A stretch of DNA of 41,503 bases from DASYVD01 sp036000545 (GTDB lineage: Bacteria > Actinomycetota > UBA4738 > CALAEC01), in contig DASYVD010000015.1 in assembly GCA_036000545.1 (NCBI GenBank), positions 1 to 41,503 of the forward strand. The letters run 5' to 3'. Each line of letters starts with the position of its first letter. Position 1 is the stretch's first letter. The notes under the pieces are model-generated. The model was not told the origin of the DNA. It was given only the letters and a program-made list of their open reading frames with translations, and ran no database searches. Made by a program: the position numbers and the translations under genes. Below, one piece after another: positions 1-7,457 of the stretch.

Positions 1-171
1 CTCCTGCCCTGGCGTCGCTAGAGCGCCTTCTCTGAAGCACGGGCGAGCCTCCCCGGCTGGCACCGTCAAGGGGCCAACTACTGTCCCTCCTGCTTCCGTT
101 TTGCTTGCCCCGCTGTCCGGTTCGAGAAATCGGAAGGAGGGGAAACAGGGCGCTGAACTGTACCTCCGTCG

Positions 172-243
172 TGGGCGCTGGTGGTTTCGAACCACCGACC
201 TCCGCCTTGTAAGGGCGGCGCTCTCCCACTGAGCTAAGCGCCC
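172..243 (-). tRNA. tRNA-Val (anticodon TAC)
   Basis: Read on the minus strand this folds into a complete cloverleaf: a 7-bp acceptor stem (GGGCGCT with AGCGCCC), a D-arm GCTC/GAGC, an anticodon arm CCGCC-CTTACAA-GGCGG with anticodon TAC, a 5-nt variable loop, and a T-arm GGTGG-TTCGAAA-CCACC. The discriminator base is A and no CCA is encoded. TAC reads valine GTA codons. The D-loop is short (7 nt), which is within the normal range. Confidence 0.96.
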
Positions 244-351
244 GGGCTATGGTGCCACGGTGCGCCCCCGGGCGTCCGCACCTGCGTTGACGCCCTGGAC
301 GCTCGCTCGGGGGCGGTGCCACACTCTCGACACCGCCCCGAGGAGGAAGCC

Positions 352-1143
352 GTGGCCGAGTTCGAGACCATCAAGTACTCCGTGCACGACGGCCTGGCCA
401 CGATCGAGCTGGCCAGGCCGGAGAAGCTGAACGCGATGAACGCGCAGATGTTCTACGACCTGGGTGAGGCCGCGGAGCGAGCCGCTTCCGACCCCGGAGT
501 TCGGGTCGTCCTGCTCAAGGGGCAAGGGCGGGCCTTCTGCTCGGGGATCGACGTGTCGCTTCTCGGCCAACTCGCGGGCACCCGCGGTGCCCGGTTCCGG
601 TCGTTCGTCCTGGCCGCGCAGCGCCCCTTTCTCCTCCTTGCTCAGATGGGCAAGCCGACCGTGGCGGCCGTGCGGGGACACGCCCTCGGTGCAGGCTTCC
701 AGCTTGCACTGGCGTGTGACCTGCGGGTGGCAGCCGACGACGCGAGCTTCGCCATGCTCGAGGTCAAGTTCGGGCTGGTACCGGACCTCGGTGGGACGCA
801 CCGGTTGGTCCGTCTGGTCGGCCCGGCCCGGGCGAAGGAGATCGCTTGGATCGGTGCGACGCTGGACGCCACCGACGCGGAGCGGCTCGGCCTGCTGAAT
901 CGCGTGGTCCCCGCGGACACGCTGGACAAGGAGGCCGAGGCGTACGCGCGAGAGGTGGCCGCGTCCCCGCCGATCCCGGTCAGCCTGACGAAGACGGCGA
1001 TCAACCGTGCCGAGGAGACCCCGCTCGAGAGCGCGCTCGAACGGGACGCGCAAGCCCAGGCAGCGTGCGTGGACACGGAGGACCATCGGGAGGCGGTGGC
1101 CGCCTTCTTGGAGAAGCGGCCGCCGCGGTTCACCGGTCGCTGA
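352..1143 (+). CDS. enoyl-CoA hydratase/isomerase family protein (crotonase fold)
   Basis: A 263-residue crotonase-fold protein. I chose the GTG at 352 because AGGAGGA lies 5-11 bases before it; the upstream GTG at 316 has no such site. The oxyanion-hole regions are clear (AFCSGIDV near residue 64 and GHALGAGFQLAL near residue 108), followed by the signature LEVKFGLVPDLGGTHRL. In classical hydratases the two catalytic acids are Glu in GGGCE and Glu in the PE motif. Here the first is Gln (GAGFQ), the second Glu is kept, and an Asp sits in VPDLGGT, the position used by dienoyl-CoA isomerases. I therefore infer an isomerase or specialised hydratase in acyl-CoA breakdown rather than a classical hydratase. 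The gene stands alone and converges on the next leftward gene. Confidence 0.9.
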   Translation: MAEFETIKYSVHDGLATIELARPEKLNAMNAQMFYDLGEAAERAASDPGVRVVLLKGQGRAFCSGIDVSLLGQLAGTRGARFRSFVLAAQRPFLLLAQMGKPTVAAVRGHALGAGFQLALACDLRVAADDASFAMLEVKFGLVPDLGGTHRLVRLVGPARAKEIAWIGATLDATDAERLGLLNRVVPADTLDKEAEAYAREVAASPPIPVSLTKTAINRAEETPLESALERDAQAQAACVDTEDHREAVAAFLEKRPPRFTGR

Positions 1144-1203
1144 CGCCCGGAAGCGAGACCCTCAAGAGGCAGGGCCTCGGGAACAGCTCCAACCCCCCGC
1201 TCG

Positions 1204-1521
1204 CTAGGAGGGCAGGTCGAAGATCTGCCGGAGCCCCTCCACGGCCTCAGCCTGGGAGGCCGCCTCCTGTTCTCCGCTTTCTTGCCCGGCTTCCCGAGTC
1301 AGGTCGATCGTCGTCACCGGCTCGTTGGCTTTCAGCTCGGACTCTACGAGATTCGCCAGCCGATTGATGAGGTCGAGTCGCTCTCGAAGCTTCTCCGCCC
1401 AACGCTCAAACGGGGCGATCTGGTCAATGACGTCCTGGATCTCACGCTCCGTGGCCCCAGCCCAGGAGCGCAGGTAGATGAGGTTCTCCTCGTGCAGGTT
1501 GGATCCACGCTCCGTCTGCAT
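1204..1521 (-). CDS. hypothetical small helical protein
   Basis: A 105-residue acidic protein that I do not recognise. The ATG at 1521 is preceded by AGGAGGA at good spacing; an earlier in-frame ATG at 1545 lacks one. The sequence is predicted to be mostly helical, with a Leu/Glu/Arg-rich stretch (WAEKLRERLDLINRLANLVE) that could pair as a short coiled coil and an acidic Gln/Glu-rich tail. There are no membrane segments, cysteines or signal peptide. It lies 128 bp downstream of the zinc-ribbon coiled-coil gene on the same strand, so the two could be co-transcribed. Confidence 0.6.
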   Translation of the reverse strand: MQTERGSNLHEENLIYLRSWAGATEREIQDVIDQIAPFERWAEKLRERLDLINRLANLVESELKANEPVTTIDLTREAGQESGEQEAASQAEAVEGLRQIFDLPS

Positions 1522-1649
1522 GGTCTTCCTCCTACGTCTCAACATGAGCGAAGCATGCCTCAGCCAAGCATAGGAAGCATGCGTCGTTTGAAGTAGTGCC
1601 GGGCGCCCCCTTGGGCGGCGAAAGTGACCGTGACCTCCTCGCCCACAGG

Positions 1650-3284
1650 TCAGGCGCCGCGACGGTGCCGGCCAGGTCTCGAATGAGGAGCCGTTTCTAC
1701 CGTCTCCGCGGCCTCAGGTTCAGCCGGAACCCGCATCTTCCGTCCGCCGATTCGCCGCCACCAAGGGCGGTGGGCGCCGCCGCTATTCTCAAGTGGGTCG
1801 CCACAGCGGCCGCAGAACCTCCGGTCGGCCTTATTGCTGGTCCCGCATTTACCGCAGATCACGTTCCCGGTCCCCACCCCGCGATCGGGGCTCTTGACCA
1901 ACCCCTCCGCGCCATTAGAGGCGGGTTCTTCCCCCGGAGGCGTCGCGGCGACAAGGGAAGCCGCCTCTGCATCCTCAGCTCTGGCCTCAGCCTCCCGAGC
2001 CTTGGCCTCTGCCGCCTCCGCCTGGGCCTCTGCCTCGAGGGCTCTCGCTTCCGCCCCCTGGGCCTCGGCCTCGAGGGCTCTCGCCTCAGCCCCCCGGATC
2101 CGGGCTTCGGCTTCCTGCACCCGGGCTTCGGCCTCCTTGACCCGCTCCCTGACCTCGTTGGCTCGGGTCTCGGCCTCTTCCGTTCTCGCCTCGGCCTCCC
2201 GAGCCTTGGCCTCTGCCGCCTCCGCCTGGGTCTCTGCCTCGAGGGCTCTCGCCTCCGCACGCTGGATCCGGCCTTCGGCCTTGCTGAACCTGCCATCGGC
2301 CTCCCGGACCCGATCCTCCGTCTGCCCGGCCTTGGCTTCGGCCGCCTCCGCCTGGGCCTCCGCCTCGAGGGCTCTCGCCTCGGTCTCCCCGGCCCTGGTC
2401 TCGGCCTCTTGGGCTCGGGTTTCAGTCTGGATCACTCTCGCATCAGCCCCCTCGAACCGGCCCTCGGCCTCTGCTGCTCTGGCCTCGGCCTCCCGAGCCT
2501 TGGCCTCTGCCGCCTCCGCCTGGGCCTCCGCCTCGAGGGCTCTCGCCTCAGCCCCGTGGATCCGGGCCTCGGCCTCCCGGAGCCGGGCCTCGGCCCCTTG
2601 GACCCGCCCCCTAACCTCTTTGGCTCGGCCCTCGGCCTCGTTCGCTCGGGCGTCTGCCTCCCGGGCCTTGGCTTCAGCAGTCTCCGCATGGGCCTCCGCC
2701 TGAAGGGCTATCGCCTCCGCGCCTTGGGCCTCCGCCTCGAGGGCTCTCGCCTCAGCCCCTCGGATCCGGCCTTCGGCTTCCTGCACCCGGGCTTCGGCCT
2801 CCTTGGCCCTGCTTTCGGCCTCCTGGAGCCGAGCCTTCCCGTCACTGCTGCCCGGAGCGGCCTCGTGCTGATCCTTGGGCTCGGCCTCGGGAATGACAAC
2901 GGCAACCTCGGGCGTTAGCGTCGCCAGCGCCGTTTCCTCCGCGGGCGAGGACTTGGGCCCCGATGCGAAATCGGAGGAGGATCCTGCCGCGTCCGGCGAG
3001 TCATCCACTCCGTTGGTTTCGGCGATCGCTGACCTGCTCAGGGCAGCACCAGATACCGGAGCCTCCTTGTCCCTACGAGCGGGCATGACCGGCTCGATGA
3101 GGCTAGACGACTCCTGCATCATCACATCGGCCGAAGCAGGCTCGGCCTCGCCGATCTCCGTAGCTGCAGGGTCCCGCTCCTCCCTCGATATGCGCTGGCC
3201 GGACCACTCGAGCAAAGCCCCGCACGAGCCGCAGAAGGCGTCGTCGTCTTCGTTCTCCAGGCCGCACTGCTTGCAGAGAATCAT
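1650..3284 (-). CDS. double zinc-ribbon protein with long Ala/Glu coiled coil
   Basis: A 544-residue protein with a dumbbell layout. Residues 4-21 form a CxxC...CxxC zinc ribbon (CKQCG, then CGSCG). Residues about 35-145 are low-complexity and acidic. Residues about 148-430 are an almost perfect run of heptads of the type AEARALE/AEAQAEA/AEAKARE, about 40 heptads long. Near residue 470 a second zinc ribbon follows (CGKCG...CGRCG), then a PWWRR basic segment and an Arg-rich end. Related actinobacterial proteins, as I recall them, carry one such zinc ribbon plus PWWRR followed by a membrane helix and an extracellular domain. Here the frame stops right after the basic stretch, so the protein may be truncated or a soluble variant. 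Function unknown; a scaffold or spacer role is a guess. Confidence 0.82.
   Translation of the reverse strand: MILCKQCGLENEDDDAFCGSCGALLEWSGQRISREERDPAATEIGEAEPASADVMMQESSSLIEPVMPARRDKEAPVSGAALSRSAIAETNGVDDSPDAAGSSSDFASGPKSSPAEETALATLTPEVAVVIPEAEPKDQHEAAPGSSDGKARLQEAESRAKEAEARVQEAEGRIRGAEARALEAEAQGAEAIALQAEAHAETAEAKAREADARANEAEGRAKEVRGRVQGAEARLREAEARIHGAEARALEAEAQAEAAEAKAREAEARAAEAEGRFEGADARVIQTETRAQEAETRAGETEARALEAEAQAEAAEAKAGQTEDRVREADGRFSKAEGRIQRAEARALEAETQAEAAEAKAREAEARTEEAETRANEVRERVKEAEARVQEAEARIRGAEARALEAEAQGAEARALEAEAQAEAAEAKAREAEARAEDAEAASLVAATPPGEEPASNGAEGLVKSPDRGVGTGNVICGKCGTSNKADRRFCGRCGDPLENSGGAHRPWWRRIGGRKMRVPAEPEAAETVETAPHSRPGRHRRGA
1960..2830 (-). repeat. in-frame 21-bp degenerate repeat coding the heptad coiled coil
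   Basis: About 870 bp made of degenerate 21-bp units, each coding one heptad. Blocks such as the one coding ARALEAEAQAEAAEAKARE recur nearly identically at least four times, which suggests growth by unequal crossing-over. It also explains the long open frames on the opposite strand. Confidence 0.85.
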
Positions 3285-3569
3285 TTCGCAAGTACCTCCC
3301 GTTCACTATGAATCGCGGGCATCGTCCGGCCCCCGGAAGCCTCGCGCCGACGAGGACAGGACGGTTTGTCTCTCCCTTGCCCCAGACATTGACCACCGAG
3401 GAGATCGTGGGGTCCGGCGTTGATGAGCTCGAAGCCCCCCGTCGAGGGGTTCATTGGCCACCCAAATGTGGCGACTCTTGCATAGCCCGATGGCTCCTCA
3501 CCGCCCTCTCCCCGCTCAGGTGAGTGGAGATGATAATGCCCCCACCGGGTCGCCGACTAGACCCATCTT

Positions 3570-3650
3570 GACCACCGGGAGGCGGTGGCCCGCCTTCTTG
3601 CAGGGGCCGCCCCGGTTCACCGGACGCTGACGCCCCAAGGCGAGACCCCC
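3570..3650 (+). pseudogene. duplicated 3' end of the enoyl-CoA hydratase gene (relic)
   Basis: This segment aligns with 1081-1161, the last codons and stop of the enoyl-CoA hydratase gene. Shared blocks include GGGAGGCGGTGGC, CGCCTTCTTG, CGGTTCACCGG and CGCTGACGCCC. By eye identity is about 80-85 percent with two or three small indels that break the frame. It stops after the stop codon and the following GCGAGACCC, so only the gene end and its flank were copied. It is non-coding now. Confidence 0.75.
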
Positions 3651-3675
3651 GAGGGGGAGAGGGCCCTCGGGGGTC
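3644..3675. terminator. strong hairpin, possible terminator
   Basis: A 12-bp perfect inverted repeat, GACCCCCGAGGG and CCCTCGGGGGTC, with an 8-nt loop. There is no T-run on either side, so intrinsic termination is uncertain. It follows the relic of the enoyl-CoA hydratase gene end. Confidence 0.5.
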
Positions 3676-3944
3676 ACGGTGGGCGTCTTGGCCTCCGCCC
3701 GGTGGGGCTGGGAGGCGGTCACGCCGCGAGGATCCTTCCCGCCGCCCGAAGCACCTAAACTGCCTCAACGTCCCAAGCCCGGCGAGGCAACAAGCCGCCC
3801 GCCCGTACTTGGAAGATGAATGCCGCGCCGTTTCAGCATCTCAGCGGAGCCGGACTAGTCATTTTTGACTCTTGCCAATGAAAACAATGCCTTGCTAGCG
3901 TTCCCCGATCGCTTCCCTTTTGGGAAGCGCGCCCGGAGACATCG

Positions 3945-4778
3945 ATGGCTTATCCCCAGCCATACATAGTGCCCGCGAGGCCCGAACTCTCGCCCCCAGA
4001 GGGCGCTCCGGCCACGTTCCAGATTCGGTGCTTTGGGCCGTTCTCGATGACCGTACAGGGACGAGCCATCGACCTGGGGGCACTACGGCCCCGGATCCGG
4101 AGGCTCCTGAGGCTGCTCGCCTTTCGGGCCGGCCGTCCGGTCCACCGAGAGGTCCTCACCGAGGCGCTCTGGCCGGGAGCGGATCCCGCCACGGCCGCAA
4201 GGAACCTGCACGTGGCCATCTCAACCCTCCGCCATGTGCTCGAACCCGACCTCCGCAAGGGCACGCCCAGCAGCCTGATCTCCAGGGACGGCGACACCTA
4301 CCGGCTGTATCTACCCGCACACGCTTCGGTGGACGCTCTGGAGTTGGACGGCCGGCTCGGTGCCGCCAAGGCGGCCCTGGACCGAAACGACCCGGCCGCG
4401 GCGCTCGATGAGTTTCGGCGTGCATTGGCCGTGTACGAAGGCGATCTCCTTCCGGAGGAGGGACCGTCTGAGTGGATCGTCAGGGAGCGTGACCGCAGAC
4501 GCCTCGACATCTCCGAGCTCGCCGGAGCGTTAGCCGAAGCCCTCCTGGGGACCGGACAGCCCACGGAGGCGGCGTGGGTGTGCCGGCGAGGCATCCAGGT
4601 AGACAGGTATCAAGATGCTCTCTGGCGGACCCTGACGAAGGCTTGCGAGCAAGCCGGTGACCTCGCCGCATCGGCAATCGCCCGGCGCGATTACCAGGCG
4701 CTTCTGCTCGAGCTTGGAATCCTGGGCCCGTCGGGCGCTCCAAGCAACGAGGACATCAGAGGCGTCAGCGCCTCGTAG
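3945..4778 (+). CDS. SARP-type transcriptional activator (winged helix + BTAD)
   Basis: A 277-residue regulator of the AfsR/DnrI/SARP type. Residues about 25-110 form an OmpR-like winged-helix domain (QIRCFGPFSMTVQGRAIDLG, then RRLLRLLAFRAGRPVHREVL, then AARNLHVAISTLRHVLEP). Residues about 125-260 match the bacterial transcriptional activator domain, an all-helical TPR-like region (YEGDLLPEEGPSEWI, then a helix pair with TEAAWVCRRGIQVDRYQDAL). The ATG follows CGGAG at good spacing. SARPs usually activate nearby secondary-metabolite or developmental genes through direct repeats near the -35. It converges on a LuxR regulator, and similar neighbour pairs occur in actinobacteria. The target is unknown; the secreted M23 peptidase unit next door is a candidate. 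Confidence 0.88.
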   Translation: MAYPQPYIVPARPELSPPEGAPATFQIRCFGPFSMTVQGRAIDLGALRPRIRRLLRLLAFRAGRPVHREVLTEALWPGADPATAARNLHVAISTLRHVLEPDLRKGTPSSLISRDGDTYRLYLPAHASVDALELDGRLGAAKAALDRNDPAAALDEFRRALAVYEGDLLPEEGPSEWIVRERDRRRLDISELAGALAEALLGTGQPTEAAWVCRRGIQVDRYQDALWRTLTKACEQAGDLAASAIARRDYQALLLELGILGPSGAPSNEDIRGVSAS

Positions 4779-4823
4779 AAAGTCCCGTCCATTTCGGCGA
4801 CGCACCGGAGCCTCCCGGAGGGA

Positions 4824-5453
4824 TCAAATCAGCCCCTGGCGCACCGCGAAGGCGACCGCGTGCGACCGGTTTCGCAGATGGAACCGAGTGGTGATGTCGT
4901 GGATGATGTTTTTGATCGTCCGTTCGGAGTATGAGAGCTGCTCTGCGATCTCGGATGTGTCCAGCCCGTCGGCCACCAGTCTCAGCACGCCAAGCTCCCT
5001 CTCGCTGAGCCCTGAAAAAGTGAGTCCCCGGGGTGCCAGAACGTGGCGCTGAAGCTTTCCCACTTGGGAGAGGAGCCGGCCCAGGAGGTCCGGAGGAACC
5101 ATACCGTCGCCGTGCGCAGCGGCGACCACGGCACTGGTCAGGAGATTGGGCGTGGCCTCCGAGCGGCGGAGCAGACCGCAAGCCCCCGCCTCGACCGCGG
5201 CGGCCAGGCCGGTGTCGTCAGGACGGGCCACCACCAGGACCGTCCGAGGGCCTCCGCCCACCTGGATCGCCCTGATTACCCGAAGTGTCTCGTCGTCGAC
5301 CTCGTCCGCCCCCACAAGCACTACGTCGGCCTGATCCAGGTCGGTCTCGCTTAGGACGACGAGCTGGGGGCGGCCGCGGAGGGCTGCGGCCATCCCGGCC
5401 TGGGAGATCGGGTCGCGCGCATAGACACAGACACGTACGTGGCCGTCAGTCAT
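4824..5453 (-). CDS. LuxR-family regulator with atypical receiver
   Basis: A 209-residue NarL/LuxR-type regulator. The ATG at 5453 is preceded by AGGAGGGGAGG; an earlier in-frame start lacks a better site. Residues about 145-205 form the LuxR helix-turn-helix (LSERELGVLRLVADGLDTSE, then SYSERTIKNIIHDITTRFHL). The N-terminal half has the receiver fold (VRVCVYARDPISQAGMAAAL), but the usual acceptor Asp after beta-3 is missing: the strand reads DVVLVGADE. It is probably not switched by phosphorylation. This subclass is common in actinomycetes. It is divergent from the small protein and M23 peptidase genes, which it may control. Confidence 0.85.
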   Translation of the reverse strand: MTDGHVRVCVYARDPISQAGMAAALRGRPQLVVLSETDLDQADVVLVGADEVDDETLRVIRAIQVGGGPRTVLVVARPDDTGLAAAVEAGACGLLRRSEATPNLLTSAVVAAAHGDGMVPPDLLGRLLSQVGKLQRHVLAPRGLTFSGLSERELGVLRLVADGLDTSEIAEQLSYSERTIKNIIHDITTRFHLRNRSHAVAFAVRQGLI

Positions 5454-5531
5454 CCTCCCCTCCTGATGGTCCATGGCCCGCTCCACCATCGTAGAGGGGT
5501 CGACTTTTCGGGCACTTCACCTGGACTTAAC

Positions 5532-5565
5532 GGGCACTCGAAGCTGCCCTTAGGCTTCCTTTTTT
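5532..5565 (+). promoter_or_regulatory. overlapping hairpins with T-run in leader (attenuator-like)
   Basis: In the divergent region before the small ORF two short hairpins overlap and exclude each other. One is GGGCA (5532-5536) with TGCCC (5545-5549). The other is GAAGC (5540-5544) with GCTTC (5554-5558), followed directly by CTTTTTT. The stems are only 5 bp, so this may be chance. Confidence 0.25.
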
Positions 5566-5612
5566 AAGGATGTCGCCCTCCTTGATATCCTCGGGTCTTG
5601 GGGGTGAACGCA

Positions 5613-5789
5613 ATGTTGCGGCCGCCCACGTCTGGCGTGGAGCCGGAGGCTGAGACCGACCTCGAGATCAAGGTCGTCCATAAGGGGACGATGGTCGACG
5701 AGTCTTCCATTGACTCTCGCGGCGACCTCACCCCGTGGGGATCGATCGAGCCGCCTGTCCTTCGGCTGTTCATCCGGGGCGTACAGTGA
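5613..5789 (+). CDS. small hypothetical protein coupled to M23 peptidase
   Basis: A 58-residue protein starting at the ATG at 5613 (GGGGGTGA upstream); a GTG at 5604 is an alternative. It has no signal peptide or membrane segment. I do not recognise it. Its reality is supported by its stop codon, which overlaps the GTG start of the next gene in a GTGA arrangement typical of translational coupling. The acidic middle (EPEAETDLEIKVVHKGTMVD) and a hydrophobic C-terminus are the only features. Confidence 0.55.
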   Translation: MLRPPTSGVEPEAETDLEIKVVHKGTMVDESSIDSRGDLTPWGSIEPPVLRLFIRGVQ

Positions 5790-7408
5790 GGCCTCCCCTG
5801 CGCATCCTCTTTCTGGCACTCCTTCTGACGTCTCTCCTGACCGCCTCTGGCAGGCTCCCGAGCGCATCCGCCGACCCCGATCCAACTCCGGAACCGACAC
5901 CGACCCCTTCGCCGAACGCGTCCCCGACGCCCGAGCCCTCACCAGATCCTGAGCCCACGGAAACGCCGACGCCCTCTCCCTCACCGCCCGATCCGACTCC
6001 TTCTCCTTCACCGTCGCCCTCCCCAGACGACGATGGGGAGGGCAAGGAGGGAGACCAGCAGTCCCGCGAAACAGGACGACAACGAAAGGAGGGCAAGAGG
6101 GATCCGTTCGGGCTGGGCGGCCCGCGGAACACGGCAAAGCTCGTCTCGATCCTGACCAAAGTAATCCCGAGTGGGATGAGCCTGGAAGAAGCCTTGCTGA
6201 AGGTGGTTGGACCCTTCCCCGTCGCTGGGCTGGCCTGGTGGAGTGACGACTGGCACGCTCCGCGGTGCTGCCCCTCCCCCCACCTGCACCATGGGCTCGA
6301 CATCTTCGCCCCGATCGGTACCCCCTTGGTCGCGGCCGCGAACGGATACATCACCCAGAAGGTCAACTCCCCCATCACTTCGGGTTTGGGGCTAGAGGTC
6401 ACCGACGCCCGAGGTGTCCAGTACTTCTACGCACACCTCTCCTCCTTTGCCCCGGGAATCGAGGTCGGTACAAGAGTGGACATCGGCCAGGTGGTGGGGT
6501 ACGTCGGGGACACGGGGAACGCCAGAGGTACGATCCCCCACGTCCACTTCGAGTATCAGCCGGATGGAATCCCCGCTCCACCGAAGCCTCACGTCGACCG
6601 ATGGCTCAAGATCGCCGAGCGGAATGCAAAAGAGCTCGTCAGAGAGATCACAGGGAAGAAACCCAAGGTCGAGCGCCTGACCTTCCGCCTCACGAGGCTC
6701 TTCGACCTGGTGGACTCGGAGCGGACCGACCTCATCCAGGGAGTACGCGGGCAAGCCGGGAATCTCCTTATCCTGACGGGCCTTTACCCCGCCGCCAACT
6801 ACCAGATGGCCCGGGATACTGCCGGAACCATGTCCTGGGAGATCGACTGGGGCGATGAAGCTGCAAACGAGATCTCTCTCCGCATGCAGGGATATCAGCA
6901 GGAGATGGCCGAGCAGACCTTGATGGGCGTCCTCCAGGACCCGTCGGGCAGGCGGGCCGATGCCGTTGCGCAAACGGCCGAGAGCATTCTCGGGCTCGAG
7001 GGGGTCTCGAGCACTGAATTGATCGGAACGGCTTTCAACGCGCCGGGAAGCGATATCGGCGAGGTTGCGATGGTTCCCGAATGGCCCCAGGGCGGGACTC
7101 TGTTTGACGAGCCGCCTCCACCGCCAAGCCCGCAGACCGCGGTCGACGCTCCCGCCAGCGCGGCCGGCCGGCGCGGTTCCATCTCAGCCGAAAGTGAGGC
7201 CGCCCCGATATCTTGGGCGAGCTCCTTGCGGACGGCCGTGGGGCCCATTGTTAGCAGGACGATCTTGTTCTACGGTCCTCTATCGCAGATGCTGCAGGGG
7301 ATGGGCCGGATCCTCTGGAACGAGGTCATGATGGCCACCCGCGACGAGGGTCCCTTAGCATGGCTCCGCTCGCCTCCTGCGCGCGTTGGAGCCCCGCTAG
7401 CGAGGTAG
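5786..7408 (+). CDS. secreted M23 (LytM-type) metallopeptidase
   Basis: A 540-residue exported protein. I start it at the GTG at 5786, which overlaps the preceding stop and gives a clean signal peptide (VRPPLRILFLALLLTSLL, cleavage near SASA). Residues about 30-85 are a Pro/Thr/Ser-rich wall-spanning linker. The M23 domain covers about residues 145-265, with both zinc motifs intact: HHGLD (His168, Asp172) and HVH (His252, His254). Such enzymes cut peptidoglycan cross-bridges or act in wall remodelling. Residues 270-440 are helical, and a C-terminal low-complexity region has a weakly hydrophobic segment near the end. Lacking a clear LysM or SH3 binding domain, it may attach through the linker or the C-terminal region. 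The neighbouring SARP/LuxR pair suggests regulated wall turnover (inference). Confidence 0.9.
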   Translation: MRPPLRILFLALLLTSLLTASGRLPSASADPDPTPEPTPTPSPNASPTPEPSPDPEPTETPTPSPSPPDPTPSPSPSPSPDDDGEGKEGDQQSRETGRQRKEGKRDPFGLGGPRNTAKLVSILTKVIPSGMSLEEALLKVVGPFPVAGLAWWSDDWHAPRCCPSPHLHHGLDIFAPIGTPLVAAANGYITQKVNSPITSGLGLEVTDARGVQYFYAHLSSFAPGIEVGTRVDIGQVVGYVGDTGNARGTIPHVHFEYQPDGIPAPPKPHVDRWLKIAERNAKELVREITGKKPKVERLTFRLTRLFDLVDSERTDLIQGVRGQAGNLLILTGLYPAANYQMARDTAGTMSWEIDWGDEAANEISLRMQGYQQEMAEQTLMGVLQDPSGRRADAVAQTAESILGLEGVSSTELIGTAFNAPGSDIGEVAMVPEWPQGGTLFDEPPPPPSPQTAVDAPASAAGRRGSISAESEAAPISWASSLRTAVGPIVSRTILFYGPLSQMLQGMGRILWNEVMMATRDEGPLAWLRSPPARVGAPLAR

Positions 7409-7457
7409 CAGCCCGCGCCTAGGGGAGATCTCCGAGATCGAGCCTAGACTTGGCGTC

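Larger units (their letters stand above)
3285..3944. other. 660-bp intergenic region with decayed sequence
   Basis: I see no intact gene here. It holds the upstream region of the zinc-ribbon gene, a relic of the enoyl-CoA hydratase 3' end (3570-3650), a strong hairpin (3644-3675), and an AT-richer stretch near 3850-3900 that probably includes the promoter of the SARP gene. Confidence 0.6.

Noticed and set aside
1596..2918. Long plus-strand open frame (440 codons) of Leu/Gly-rich repeats
   Set aside because: It is the antisense of the Ala/Glu coiled-coil gene; the repeats keep all frames open. No ribosome-binding site or family resemblance.
5770..6402. 210-codon minus-strand open frame with Gly/Glu/Val repeats
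   Set aside because: Antisense of the Pro/Thr linker in the M23 peptidase.
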